The notes under the pieces are model-generated. The model was not told where the DNA came from and ran no database searches. It saw only the letters and a program-made list of their open reading frames with translations. From positions 62,001 through 126,000 of the forward strand of contig NZ_WNXX01000003.1 of the NCBI RefSeq assembly GCF_009733795.1: 64,000 bases of DNA. The letters run 5' to 3'. The position numbers and the translations under genes were made by a program. This document shows positions 19,274 through 28,155 of this stretch, piece after piece. The stretch is from Actinotalea caeni (GTDB lineage Bacteria > Actinomycetota > Actinomycetes > Actinomycetales > Beutenbergiaceae). Every line of letters begins with the position of its first letter. Position 1 is the stretch's first letter.

Positions 19274-20752
19274 TTACCCCTTCATCCGCGCGGTCGTGTC
19301 GAACGCGGCGAGTTCTGCCGGGTGGAGTTGGTGCTGCACGACGAAGGATCGTTCCTTGATCCGCCAGAGCCCTTGCCCGGTGCCGAGGCCTGGGAGGAGT
19401 TTCTGTTCGGTGCCGGTGAGGCCGAGGGCTGCGGCGGTGGCTCCGAGTTGGTCGGGTTCTTGCCGGTAGATGATCCGCGTCTCCGCATTCGCCAGCAGCG
19501 AGTTGGCGAGGGCGCGCATGGCGGAACCTTGGTCGCCGACGTTGTCGAGGTCGGTGAGTTTGTGGAAGATCAGCATGTTCGCGATCCCGTAATGCCTGGC
19601 GAGCCGCCATTGCGCATCCATCCGACGGAGCAACGCTGGGTAGGCCATGAGTCGCCAGGCTTCGTCGTAGATCACCCACCGGTGCCCACCATTCGGGTCC
19701 ATCAACGCTGACTCCATCCACGCGGACGAGCAGGTCATCAGCACCGAGATCAGCGTGCTGTTCTCTGCCACCCGCGACAGGTCCAGGCTGACCATCGGCA
19801 GTGACGGGTCAAACCGCACCGTCGACGGCCCATCAAAGAGCCCTGCGAGGTCGCCTGCGACGAGACGGCGGAGCGCGTGTCCGACGAGGCGCCCATCTTC
19901 TGCGAGCCGCCCGTCGGTGTCGGCCTGGGGGTCGGGTGTGAGGATGCGGTCGACAACCATCGGCAGGATCGGCACCTCGGAGGATCGGACAGCGTCTTGG
20001 AGGGCGAGGTCGATTGCCGTGTGTTCTAACGGTGAGAGCACCCGGTCCAGCACCGTCTCCGCCAACGCACCAATCAGCTCACGGCGGCGGGAAGCAACCT
20101 GCGCCGCCCACTCTGCATCTGAGAGGCCGCCGGGGCGGTGGCCTTCATCGAGCGGGTTGAGACGATTCCGCAGCCCGTGGCCGAGGACGATCGCCCGCCC
20201 GCCGACGGCTTCCGCAACAGCGGTGTGCTCGCCCTTCGGGTCACCGGGGACGTAGACGCGGCGACCGAACGGAATTGACCTCGTGTAGAGGGACTTGGCG
20301 AGGGAAGATTTGCCGGAGCCGACGATCCCTGCGAGGACGATGTTCGGCGCGGTGATGATGCCGCGTGCATAGAGCGTCCACGGGTCGTAGACGAACGAGC
20401 CACCGGAGTAGAGGTCCTGCCCGATGAACACCCCGTCAGCACCGAGACCACCTTCGGCAAGAAACGGGTACGCGCCCGCGAGTGTCGCGGACGTGTCCTG
20501 GTGGCGGGGCAGGCGCAACTTGCCCGGAGTCTGCAGCGCCGCCGGCCCGGGTTCGCCTGTTGCGGGGAGGTAGCTGGTGTTGCGGCGTTCGGCACGTTCC
20601 GCCGCGACCCGCTCACGCTCGATCGCCTGCTCGTGTTGACGGGCATCGGCCTCGATCTTCGCTGCGGCGTGTTTGCGGGCTTTCCGGTGCTTGCGGGGTT
20701 CCCCGGCGGGTGCGACAAGGGCGGCGGTGTGGAGTTTCTGCCGGTCGCTCAT
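19274..20752 (-). CDS. Conjugation ATPase of the VirB4/TraE type
   Basis: A 492-residue AAA-like ATPase powering the type IV secretion channel. A charged, Ala-rich N-terminus (about residues 1-60) precedes the ATPase core. Walker A is LAGIVGSGKSSLAKSLY (about 138-154), followed by YVPGDPKGEHTAVAEAVGG; Walker B is HRWVIYDEAWRLM (about 357-369), then the conserved LARHYGIANMLIFHKLTDLDNVGD. It is shorter than classical VirB4 because the N-terminal half is supplied by the separate SCO6880-type protein two genes upstream. Its start overlaps the upstream gene by 4 bp. Confidence 0.88.
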   Translation of the reverse strand: MSDRQKLHTAALVAPAGEPRKHRKARKHAAAKIEADARQHEQAIERERVAAERAERRNTSYLPATGEPGPAALQTPGKLRLPRHQDTSATLAGAYPFLAEGGLGADGVFIGQDLYSGGSFVYDPWTLYARGIITAPNIVLAGIVGSGKSSLAKSLYTRSIPFGRRVYVPGDPKGEHTAVAEAVGGRAIVLGHGLRNRLNPLDEGHRPGGLSDAEWAAQVASRRRELIGALAETVLDRVLSPLEHTAIDLALQDAVRSSEVPILPMVVDRILTPDPQADTDGRLAEDGRLVGHALRRLVAGDLAGLFDGPSTVRFDPSLPMVSLDLSRVAENSTLISVLMTCSSAWMESALMDPNGGHRWVIYDEAWRLMAYPALLRRMDAQWRLARHYGIANMLIFHKLTDLDNVGDQGSAMRALANSLLANAETRIIYRQEPDQLGATAAALGLTGTEQKLLPGLGTGQGLWRIKERSFVVQHQLHPAELAAFDTTARMKG

Positions 20753-21519
20753 AGTGCTCGCCCCCGCGACGGTGACGATGAGCGGGATGGCGCGAACGGG
20801 TCATCCTCGGCCTCGGTCACTCGGGCTGGCTGACGTAGTGGCGTTCGCTCGACTGCCGCAGTCTCAGCAGCGCCTTCCTGTCGTTCGGGGTGCGTGCGCA
20901 GCAGTGAGATGTGTCCGTGGTCGTGGTTGTACGTCAACGTGTAGATGCCGTGTGTAGCTGTGCGGTCGAGGTGGCCGGTGGGGATGGTGTCGTAGACGTA
21001 TCCGTTGACGAGTGCCGCCTGGGTGGTTTCCTCTCCCATGTCGAACCGGGCCAGATGCTCGATCGCCGCATCGGCCCCGTCGCGGTCGATGATCGCCAGC
21101 ACCTCGTTGGCATCCTGCCCTTGCAGGAACACGATCCCCACCCAGCGGGAAGAAGGGGCCGAATCTGAGGGTGCGGGGCGCCAGGCGATGCGCCCCGATG
21201 CGCTCATCGCCGCATCTGCATGCTCGTGCACCCCATCCAGCAGTGCCGCTGCCTGTCGAAGTTGGGCGGCTGCGATGAGTGCGTGGCTTGCGCCGGCGCC
21301 CTGGTTCCCGGCGTCATCGTATGCACGCACGTGGTTCCTGGCGTGCACGGTCGCGAGCTGATCAAACACCAGGCGAAGTGATCGCACCCCGGCGAGGAGA
21401 TCACCGAGCACCGCATACGTGTCGGCAGGGTCCTCGAACACGCGAGTGGCGTGCGCAAGGCCACGGAGCGCTTCGGACACTTCCGCCGCATCCGCGGTCG
21501 GATTCTGAAATGTCGGCAT
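20749..21519 (-). CDS. ICE transfer-operon protein of unknown function
   Basis: A 256-residue soluble protein lying between the SCO6880-type and VirB4 genes. The N-terminal half is helical (EALRGLAHATRVFEDPADTY ... AQLRQAAALLDGVHEHADAA). The C-terminal half looks beta-rich (YDTIPTGHLDRTATHGIYTL). No domain is recognised. The ATG at 21519 is chosen because GAGGAG lies 8 bases upstream and 11 bp separate it from the previous stop; the longer frame from 21609 would run into the upstream gene. Conserved operon position suggests a role in transfer. Confidence 0.65.
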   Translation of the reverse strand: MPTFQNPTADAAEVSEALRGLAHATRVFEDPADTYAVLGDLLAGVRSLRLVFDQLATVHARNHVRAYDDAGNQGAGASHALIAAAQLRQAAALLDGVHEHADAAMSASGRIAWRPAPSDSAPSSRWVGIVFLQGQDANEVLAIIDRDGADAAIEHLARFDMGEETTQAALVNGYVYDTIPTGHLDRTATHGIYTLTYNHDHGHISLLRTHPERQEGAAETAAVERTPLRQPARVTEAEDDPFAPSRSSSPSRGRAL

Positions 21520-21530
21520 CGGTGTACTCC

Positions 21531-22994
21531 TCAGACGGTGCGGCACAGCGGCAGGGCTGCAACAGTGAAGGCTTGGGCTTGCTGCCCGACAAGACGCCGG
21601 GTTTCGCAAGAGGCTTGGATCGCGGCCTGTTCGATCGCCGCGACCGCAGTGTCGAGCTCTTCCGGCGTCGGTGCGCTAATGGAGATGAGGCCGGTGTAGC
21701 GGAGGACGCCGTGGCCTGCGGTAAGGTCGGCTTCCTGTTGGAGGACATCGCCGTATTCGGCGGTTTGGGAGGCGTCCTCGATCTGCCCCATCTTGGAGCG
21801 CTGCGCCGCATCCGAGATCAACTCAGTCTTCTTCTTCCGAATATCCCTCGCCGCCTGATCCGAACGAATCGGCGTACACACCAGCGAGAACGCCCGCTGA
21901 ATCCCCGACGACAGCAGCACCGGGGCGAGGAACCCCGGATACACCTGCGACCTGGGCCACTCGCTGATCCACAGCACCGCGTGATGGGCGGAGTCTGACC
22001 GCAGCCGATCCCACGACTCCATCACCGCAACTGGCCCCGCCGTCGCAAGGCTCCTACCGATGTCGCCGTGACGATCAAGGAGCGCCGCGGAGGCAGGGTC
22101 GTAGGCGGATCGGAGGATCACGGCGACCTCGCTGGGGGTGAGCCAAGCACCGACGGTGAGTTCCGCGGCGCGCAGCGCGGTCACGAGCGTCGTCATCTCC
22201 TGCCGCAGCACCGCCGCCGCCCCCTTGATCCCACCACCGTTCGTGCGCACCTGACGTGCTGCGGCGCGGAGGTCGAGGGCGAGACTGATCGTCGTCGCGT
22301 GACGCTCCCCTGCGGGGCCTGCACGGTCGATGAGTTCCCGGTACACAGTCGAAGTCCACGACCCGTCGTCGGTGCCGTGACTGCGCCACCACTCGACGAG
22401 GCCGGAGCCACCGTCGGGGAGGGTGCGTTCGCAGACTTGGAGGCGGGCGATCCTGCCGGAGCGGCAGGCGGTGGCGAGTACCCGACCCCAGGTGGCGACG
22501 CGGCGTTCTTGCTCGCCAGGGTCGAGGAGCACAAACGCGGGATGCGACACCGCGATGATCGCCGTGAGCGTCTGGGCATGGGGGTCGTGGATCATTGCCG
22601 CCCCCGTGTCCGGGTCTTCCCACTCCCGGAGCGCCGCGGCGTCGCCTGGGAGTGCGAGGGTGCCAGCGGGGCGGGGTTTCACGATCCTGCGCCGAAACAC
22701 GGTCTGCCGGGCCTGCGTGCGGGCGACCCAGCGGAAGGAGACGGGTACCCACTCGATGAGCTTCCTGCCCCCGACTGGCGTCCATGCGAGTGCTGCGGAG
22801 AGGAGCCAGATGGGCGCGGTCCAGGCCAGCAGCATCCCGCCGCCGGCGTAGAGGGCGCCAACGATGGAAAGCACACCGATTGTGAGGACGATGAGTTGCG
22901 GGAGGGAGAGACCAAGGAGGATGCCGCGGCGGGTGAGGCGGGAAAACTGCACCGCCCGCAACCCAAACTCCACCGTGCTCTGCTGATTCGACAT
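21531..22994 (-). CDS. SCO6880-type T4SS inner-membrane protein (VirB4 N-terminal partner)
   Basis: A 487-residue protein with two adjacent membrane segments near residues 28-68 (LIVLTIGVLSIVGALYAGGG, LLAWTAPIWLLSAALAW). A long cytoplasmic region follows (FRRRIVKPRPAGTLALPGDAAALREW ... IAVSHPAFVLLDPGEQERRV), resembling the PrgI/VirB3-VirB4-N fusion called SCO6880 in actinomycetes. It lacks a P-loop. A QXXX block (DIRKKKTELISDAAQRSKMGQ) matches the family. It lies 3 bp downstream of the TrbL-like gene. Confidence 0.8.
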   Translation of the reverse strand: MSNQQSTVEFGLRAVQFSRLTRRGILLGLSLPQLIVLTIGVLSIVGALYAGGGMLLAWTAPIWLLSAALAWTPVGGRKLIEWVPVSFRWVARTQARQTVFRRRIVKPRPAGTLALPGDAAALREWEDPDTGAAMIHDPHAQTLTAIIAVSHPAFVLLDPGEQERRVATWGRVLATACRSGRIARLQVCERTLPDGGSGLVEWWRSHGTDDGSWTSTVYRELIDRAGPAGERHATTISLALDLRAAARQVRTNGGGIKGAAAVLRQEMTTLVTALRAAELTVGAWLTPSEVAVILRSAYDPASAALLDRHGDIGRSLATAGPVAVMESWDRLRSDSAHHAVLWISEWPRSQVYPGFLAPVLLSSGIQRAFSLVCTPIRSDQAARDIRKKKTELISDAAQRSKMGQIEDASQTAEYGDVLQQEADLTAGHGVLRYTGLISISAPTPEELDTAVAAIEQAAIQASCETRRLVGQQAQAFTVAALPLCRTV

Positions 22995-22997
22995 CGG

Positions 22998-24407
22998 TCA
23001 CTCCTTCCCGGCCGTCGGTTTCGGAGCCGGCGGCGGCGTCTGCTTCGCAGGCGGCACCGGAGGTGACGCGGGCGGTGCAGTCGGGGTGTGGCTGGGTGCG
23101 GGCGGCGGAGGTGACGGCTGCACCGTCTCTCCGGCACCTGCCGCGTGACCTTCCGCAGCCCCACCAACAGCGCCACCGAGTTTCGGCCCGGCGGTGGCTG
23201 CGGCTTTCGCGACTTGCGCACCGATCACGACCGCAGCCGCAGGCCCCGCCACAGCGGCACCCGCCCCGGCCCCGGCGCCGGCCGCGCCAGCACCAGCACC
23301 ACCGCTCGCGCTTCCTGCGCCAGCCGCAGCACCAGAACCACCGGCAGCCGCAGCCCCGCCACCACCGGAGGATGCGGTTGGCGTGGCGGGTGGCGTGCCT
23401 CCACCGGATGGTGCCGCACTGCCTCCCTTGTCGCCGGCACCGTCGAGAACTTTCTTCGCGCCATCAGTCTTCGGAGCGGAGGGCACAGGTACGGGGCGGT
23501 TGAGCGCGGATTTGGCTTCTTGCTCGGCGCTCATCGAGTGGTACATATCGAACCCGACGAACGTGACGAACTTGTACGTCATGTACGGGGCGAACGCGGC
23601 AATGAACATCAGCACGACTCCAGCGATGGGGTCACTGATCGATGCGAGATCCAGTTCGATCGGCGCCGAGACTTGGGTGATGGCGACGAGGAAGATCACT
23701 ACGAGGACGAGCTTGGACAGGATCAGGGCGATCACGAACGTCGCCCACTTCCCGAACCACCCCTTGGTGGCATCCCAGGAGAACCCTGCGAGGGCGATGG
23801 GTGCGAACACTATCGCGACGAGCAGGAGGGCTTTGCGGATCAGGAGCGAGAACCACACGATCGCAGCAGCGCTGATGGCGAGGCCTGCGAGGAAGATCGT
23901 GACGATCGCGCCCACACCGGGCGCGGCGATATTGATGCCTGCGAACCCTGCGGCAAGGAGGGTGATGCGGTCGCCGATGGATTCCATCGTGTTCCCGGTG
24001 GCTTGCACGATCCCGATCGCGAGCTGATCCGTGATCTCCAACAAAAGCCCTGTGAGGCCGATGGCGACGAAGGAACCGAGGATGCTTTTCGCGGCCCCCG
24101 TAGCTGCGCGGGTGAGGGCGGTGGGGTCGCGGTGGATGAGGCCGGTGATCAGTTGCAGGCAGAAGAAGATCAGCACCACGAACACCGCCACCCCGAACAG
24201 GATGTTGTAGACCCCGATGTAGCCCTCGTCGGTGACATCAACGAGGGTGGTGGTGTCGAACACCGCCCACACGGCTTCGAAGAGCCAGGCGGCGGCGCCT
24301 CCCATGGCTTGGGCGAGCCAGTCGAACGGGGCCGCGATCAACGTGGCGGCGCCTTGGCCGACGGTGTCACACACGGCCGAGATCACCGGCACATCACACA
24401 CACTCAT
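22998..24407 (-). CDS. TrbL/VirB6-like conjugation channel membrane protein
   Basis: A 469-residue polytopic membrane protein. About seven hydrophobic spans occur between residues 10 and 275, including YNILFGVAVFVVLIFFCLQL, SILGSFVAIGLTGLLLEI and KALLLVAIVFAPIALAGF. After about residue 300 comes a long Ala/Gly/Pro-rich cytoplasmic tail (PPPPAPSHTPTAPPASPPVP), typical of actinobacterial TrbL-like proteins. It would form the inner-membrane part of the conjugation pore. ATG at 24407. First large gene after the DUF6112 peptide. Confidence 0.82.
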   Translation of the reverse strand: MSVCDVPVISAVCDTVGQGAATLIAAPFDWLAQAMGGAAAWLFEAVWAVFDTTTLVDVTDEGYIGVYNILFGVAVFVVLIFFCLQLITGLIHRDPTALTRAATGAAKSILGSFVAIGLTGLLLEITDQLAIGIVQATGNTMESIGDRITLLAAGFAGINIAAPGVGAIVTIFLAGLAISAAAIVWFSLLIRKALLLVAIVFAPIALAGFSWDATKGWFGKWATFVIALILSKLVLVVIFLVAITQVSAPIELDLASISDPIAGVVLMFIAAFAPYMTYKFVTFVGFDMYHSMSAEQEAKSALNRPVPVPSAPKTDGAKKVLDGAGDKGGSAAPSGGGTPPATPTASSGGGGAAAAGGSGAAAGAGSASGGAGAGAAGAGAGAGAAVAGPAAAVVIGAQVAKAAATAGPKLGGAVGGAAEGHAAGAGETVQPSPPPPAPSHTPTAPPASPPVPPAKQTPPPAPKPTAGKE

Positions 24408-24436
24408 CGCTCACTCCTTCCCTCTGCGCGGTGGGG

Positions 24437-24706
24437 TTAGACGGCTTGGCCGACGCCCCAGAAGAAGTTGATGAGCGTCACGGACGCGCCGCAGATGATC
24501 GCCGCCCCACAGGACACGAGCACCCCGACCTTCCCGCGCGACGCGAGATGCGGGTTGGAGGAGTTCGCGCCGAAGCCCCATACGATCGCGGAGACGATCA
24601 GGGCGAGGACGGACAGGATCAGGCCGACGGTCATCACCGCGCCGACGATGATGCGCAACTGCTCGATACCGGGAAGCCCGGTACCGTTCGGGTCAATATC
24701 AATCAC
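24437..24706 (-). CDS. DUF6112-type small membrane protein (copy 1)
   Basis: An 89-residue protein with two membrane helices (IIVGAVMTVGLILSVLALIV and VGVLVSCGAAIICGASVTL). The pattern matches DUF6112, probably the VirB2-like pilin-scale subunit of this T4SS (family inference). The GTG at 24706 follows GAAGGAG 8 bases upstream. The second copy at 25933 is a clear paralogue with the same ending (NF-x-x-G-G). The gene heads the operon TrbL, SCO6880-type, unknown, VirB4. Confidence 0.75.
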   Translation of the reverse strand: MIDIDPNGTGLPGIEQLRIIVGAVMTVGLILSVLALIVSAIVWGFGANSSNPHLASRGKVGVLVSCGAAIICGASVTLINFFWGVGQAV

Positions 24707-24755
24707 AGGGTGCTCCTTCAGCTCACACCGCCAGCAAGGAGGCGGACTTGTCAGC

Positions 24756-24765
24756 CAGGTGCACC
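24756..24765 (-). promoter_or_regulatory. GGTGCACCTG motif, copy 3
   Basis: Exact motif on the minus strand, 49 bases upstream of the DUF6112 GTG. It lies in the 85-bp divergent spacer shared with the plus-strand gene at 24792, so a protein bound here could affect both. Confidence 0.5.
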
Positions 24766-24791
24766 CTTGCCCCCTCGGTACTCTGTGTGGG

Positions 24792-25901
24792 ATGGGGAAT
24801 CGTGAGAGATCGGCTCTTGTGGAGCGGAGCGACGGCTTCAACTACGGCTATGCGATGAACTGCACCTGCGGGAGGGTTTCGGTTCTGTCAGCGGAGGACT
24901 ACTACGTCGAGGCCGACGGTGCTCACATGAAGTGCGCGCACTGCGGAGCCAGCATCCACTTCGGTGTCGCCGTTGCCGCGCTTCGTAATCAAGACGATCC
25001 TGCGCTCGATGACGAAGCAGTAACCCGTTTCGCCTGGTACCACACGAGCACTGAACCAGACTGGCCGTCGTCGGACTACGCCCGCCGGTTTATCGAGGAC
25101 TTGGAGCAAAACGATCACCGGCCAGTAAACCGGGATCACTACGTCTCGATGCACACGACGAAGGCGCTCCACCTTGGCACCTACGAGACGGCGGTCGAGA
25201 ACATGCTGCGACGGATGCATGACGAGCACGACGGCGGTTCCCAGTTCTACCTCTACCGAGTGGCGATTGACCTTCGTCCTGGCCGCATCAACCCGGGCTA
25301 TCGAGACGAAAACCACGACGGCGCAGCACAGCTCAGCATCAGCGAGCTCGACAGAGACAGCCTCGATGCCGTCCGCTACCTCAATGTCCACGAAGGGACA
25401 GGCGTTCTGTCACTCGCGATTCGCCCTGAGGTCATCACAGCTGTGCAGCGCATGCCGATTCCACTGCCAGAGCTCGCTCTGCCTCCCATGCCTGGCTTTC
25501 TAGACCGAGAGATCACTGCGCTGGCGCACGCGCAAGATGAGATGGAAGCTGCGCAAGCGAGGGTTGAGTCCGTCCCGCATGGTCGTCGCCGGATGATGTA
25601 CTTCGGCGTCTACGACGACCCAGACGGTCTCGCAAAGAAGGCTGGCGACCTCGAACATCGTTACATCGATCTATGGAATCAACTCGAAGACCAGTTAGCG
25701 GAGGCCTGTCTGCCGAGCGCCTCGCGACCGATCCGCCGTGACTTCAACGAAGCGATGGGAAGTTGGAAGAGCGCGAACCCCTCCGTGAATTCCGCGACCT
25801 TCATTTCGAGATACCGGACTATGGCCGCACTCCTCGAAAACAGCTCGGAAGTGATCAGCGAAGTCGCTCATCAGCCCTGGCGAGACTCACGTTCCCTCTG
25901 A
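24792..25901 (+). CDS. Unrecognised protein with Cys pairs, inserted inside the transfer region
   Basis: A 369-residue protein on the opposite strand to the surrounding transfer genes, with visibly lower GC. The N-terminus has cysteine pairs CTC (24/26) and CAHC (48-51), suggesting a small zinc-binding unit. The middle contains FAWYHTSTEPDW and LHLGTYETAVENM, then YLNVHEGTGVLSLAI; this H...HLGT...E spacing loosely recalls ADP-ribosyltransferase-like folds, which is speculative. The C-terminal 120 residues are helical. No Shine-Dalgarno is seen, but TACTCT lies 7 bases before the ATG, so the message may be leaderless. Looks like a cargo gene rather than a transfer component. Confidence 0.6.
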   Translation: MGNRERSALVERSDGFNYGYAMNCTCGRVSVLSAEDYYVEADGAHMKCAHCGASIHFGVAVAALRNQDDPALDDEAVTRFAWYHTSTEPDWPSSDYARRFIEDLEQNDHRPVNRDHYVSMHTTKALHLGTYETAVENMLRRMHDEHDGGSQFYLYRVAIDLRPGRINPGYRDENHDGAAQLSISELDRDSLDAVRYLNVHEGTGVLSLAIRPEVITAVQRMPIPLPELALPPMPGFLDREITALAHAQDEMEAAQARVESVPHGRRRMMYFGVYDDPDGLAKKAGDLEHRYIDLWNQLEDQLAEACLPSASRPIRRDFNEAMGSWKSANPSVNSATFISRYRTMAALLENSSEVISEVAHQPWRDSRSL

Positions 25902-25932
25902 ACCAGCGGAAGTCGTAAGGAAAGACCCGCGC

Positions 25933-26196
25933 CTATAGCCTCTCGCCGAGGCCAAGGAGGAAGTTCACCCACGCGACCCCGGCACCTGCGAGGGCGGCCG
26001 CGCCCAGGGCGACCCAGGCACCGATCCTGGCTTTGGTAGTGGTGTGGGCGTTGCCGGTGGATGAGGCGATTGCCCAGATGATCGCGGAGACGATCAGCAT
26101 GAGTACCGCGATGATGAGCACGAACATCAGCAACGCCCCCACAATGCTGCGGAGGTCATCGGCTGCGCCGACGCCGCCGAAGTCAGGGAACACCAT
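25933..26196 (-). CDS. DUF6112-type small membrane protein (copy 2)
   Basis: An 87-residue peptide with two hydrophobic helices (ALLMFVLIIAVLMLIVSAII and AWVALGAAALAGAGVAWVNF), paralogous to the protein at 24437-24706. The start codon overlaps the stop of the M23 gene by one base. Two such subunits may be major and minor pilin-like components. Confidence 0.72.
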   Translation of the reverse strand: MVFPDFGGVGAADDLRSIVGALLMFVLIIAVLMLIVSAIIWAIASSTGNAHTTTKARIGAWVALGAAALAGAGVAWVNFLLGLGERL

Positions 26197-27374
26197 CAGC
26201 TCCCACCCCCGCCCAACGTGCAGGACGCGCGAGAGGTAGTGCCGCCGGTGATGCCTTCCGCGCCCTTATCGGTGAGCCATTGGTCGGCGTCGATCGCGGG
26301 CTGCCCGGTGCCGCCGGGGCGGATTTCGAGGTGGAGGTGGGGGCCAGTGGATTTCCCTGACGAGCCAACATCGCCGATGTGTTGCCCGGCGGTGACGGTC
26401 ATCCCTTCGGTGACGTGGATGCCGTACTCCCACATATGTGCGTAGTACGACGCGATCCGTTCCCCGCCGACGGTGTGCTCGACGATGATGAGCCCGCCCC
26501 AGGAGCCGGTGTATCCGGCGTGGGTGACGATCCCGTCGGCGACGGCGTAGATCGGGGTGCCGTCTGCGGCGGCGAAGTCGCTGCCGGAGTGGAATGCCTG
26601 CTCGAAGGTGATCGGGTCGGTGCGCCACCCGAACGGACTCGTCCGCACCCATGTGCCCTCCGGCAACGGGAACACGACCCGCGTGGTCTCCGGCACCACC
26701 ACCTCACCACCGCCGCCGCCGGTTGACGGTGCGGGCTTGGTGAGGGCGGTGAGGATCGCTTCGGCGACGGGCTGATAGTTCTGATACCTGTCCGGGTAGG
26801 CCGACACCTCGACGGCCTGCGCTGCTTCGCCGGGGTCGAGCTGCTGCCACCCCGGAATGTCCAGCAAGCCGCGTGGTGAGGGGTAGTTGGGTCCGGTGGG
26901 TCCGCCGTAGAACGCTCTCGCTTGGTAGTTCGGGTCCATGAGCTCAGGCACGGTTCCCCATCCGGCTTGCGGGCGCATCTGAAACAAGCCGAGGGAGTCG
27001 TGGTCGGAGGCATCCCCATCGTTGGGGTAGTTCGCGGACTCAGGGTAGGTGCCGGTGTTCGCGAGCATCCGCAGATGCGATTCCGTGAGCGCAGCCATCA
27101 ACGCGATCACCATACCCGGACGCCCAATCCCATCGGTTTGCCCGCCGACAGTGATGATCGTGGCCGCATGGGTGAGCTGCTGCCGGTTCAGCGTCACGGT
27201 CTCGCCGTTCTTCGTGGTCGCGGTGAGCGAGTCCGGGATCGGCCCCACGATCAACGACCCCGGCGCACAGGCAGCTATCGCCGGGTTCGCGAGGACAGTG
27301 ACGGACAGGAGCGCGGTGGCGGGGCCGAAGCACACCGCGGCAACGGCAAGAGATACGAGGAGCTTCTTGAGCAT
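26196..27374 (-). CDS. Bifunctional lytic transglycosylase / M23 peptidase of the T4SS
   Basis: A 392-residue exported wall hydrolase that would open peptidoglycan for the conjugation channel. Residues 7-33 form a signal or anchor helix (VSLAVAAVCFGPATALLSV). A transglycosylase-like domain shows AALTESHLRM (candidate catalytic Glu) and SLGLFQMRPQAGWG (about residues 128-141). The C-terminal M23 domain has FHSGSDFAAADGTPIYAV and GPHLHLEIRPGG (HLH zinc ligand). This is the VirB1-like component, 6 bp after the upstream gene. Confidence 0.88.
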   Translation of the reverse strand: MLKKLLVSLAVAAVCFGPATALLSVTVLANPAIAACAPGSLIVGPIPDSLTATTKNGETVTLNRQQLTHAATIITVGGQTDGIGRPGMVIALMAALTESHLRMLANTGTYPESANYPNDGDASDHDSLGLFQMRPQAGWGTVPELMDPNYQARAFYGGPTGPNYPSPRGLLDIPGWQQLDPGEAAQAVEVSAYPDRYQNYQPVAEAILTALTKPAPSTGGGGGEVVVPETTRVVFPLPEGTWVRTSPFGWRTDPITFEQAFHSGSDFAAADGTPIYAVADGIVTHAGYTGSWGGLIIVEHTVGGERIASYYAHMWEYGIHVTEGMTVTAGQHIGDVGSSGKSTGPHLHLEIRPGGTGQPAIDADQWLTDKGAEGITGGTTSRASCTLGGGGS

Positions 27375-27380
27375 GATCGG

Positions 27381-28076
27381 TCACCGCAGGGGGTTGTCGA
27401 GCTGCGACAGTCGCAAGAGCGCGCACGTCTTGGTGATCGGATCGGCAGACTGTGCGGTGTCGTGTTCGGGTGTGCAGGTGAGGAACACGGTGAACGCCAC
27501 CGCGTGCGTGGTGGCGATGGGGTCGGTGCCCCAGTAGCCGGTGCGGTGACGGGTGCCGGTGATCGTGTACGCGATCGCACCGTCGGGCAGTTGCCCCGGC
27601 GCCGCCTGTGCGACCGCGTCCTCCCACACGGTCGGGATCTCGATCGTGTCGATGGTGAGCCACTGCCTCGTCTGATGCGTGCGCAACTGCGCCCACGCTT
27701 CCTGGGTCGGCAGATAGGCGCGGACATCGGAGGCTGTGGCGCCGGCTTCCTCATCGGCCGTGACATCGGCGAGCATCTGTGCATAGTCTGCGGGCCCGTA
27801 GCCGCTGGTGGTATCCCAGGTGAACAGCGCCTCCGCCACCGCGACCGCGAACTCCTCAGGTTCGCCACTCGCGATCACCGGCTCCGGCCCCGACGGCGAG
27901 GTGTCGTCGGGGTGCGTCGCCGCTGGGCTCTCCGTCGCGGCGACGTCTGTGGGCTGTGCGTTCTGGGGTCCGCGGATGAGGCCGTAGACACCGACGCCGA
28001 CGAGAATGAGCAGGATGAGCCCGCCGGTGATGGCGGCGATGAGTATGGCGCGGCGGCGGCGAGCGGTGGGGTCCAT
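27381..28076 (-). CDS. Membrane-anchored T4SS accessory protein (VirB8/TcpC-like context)
   Basis: A 231-residue protein with one N-terminal membrane helix (AILIAAITGGLILLILVGVG, about residues 10-29), a Thr/Pro/Ser-rich linker and an extracytoplasmic domain from about residue 70. The domain has two cysteines near the C-terminus (FLTCTPEH, KTCALL) that could form a disulfide. It resembles the bitopic accessory proteins of Gram-positive T4SS in layout, but no family is certain. The ATG at 28076 is preceded by GGAAGGA. First gene of an operon continuing to the M23 hydrolase and DUF6112 copy 2. Confidence 0.65.
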   Translation of the reverse strand: MDPTARRRRAILIAAITGGLILLILVGVGVYGLIRGPQNAQPTDVAATESPAATHPDDTSPSGPEPVIASGEPEEFAVAVAEALFTWDTTSGYGPADYAQMLADVTADEEAGATASDVRAYLPTQEAWAQLRTHQTRQWLTIDTIEIPTVWEDAVAQAAPGQLPDGAIAYTITGTRHRTGYWGTDPIATTHAVAFTVFLTCTPEHDTAQSADPITKTCALLRLSQLDNPLR

Positions 28077-28112
28077 CCTGGTGTCCTTCCGGGCAGTGTG
28101 CGGATCACCAGA

Positions 28113-28122
28113 CAGGTGCACC
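28113..28122 (-). promoter_or_regulatory. GGTGCACCTG motif, copy 4
   Basis: Exact motif on the minus strand, 36 bases upstream of the ATG at 28076. This is the same distance as copy 1. Confidence 0.5.
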
Positions 28123-28155
28123 CGCACACCCAGAGGGGAACGGCGGAAGGAGGGG

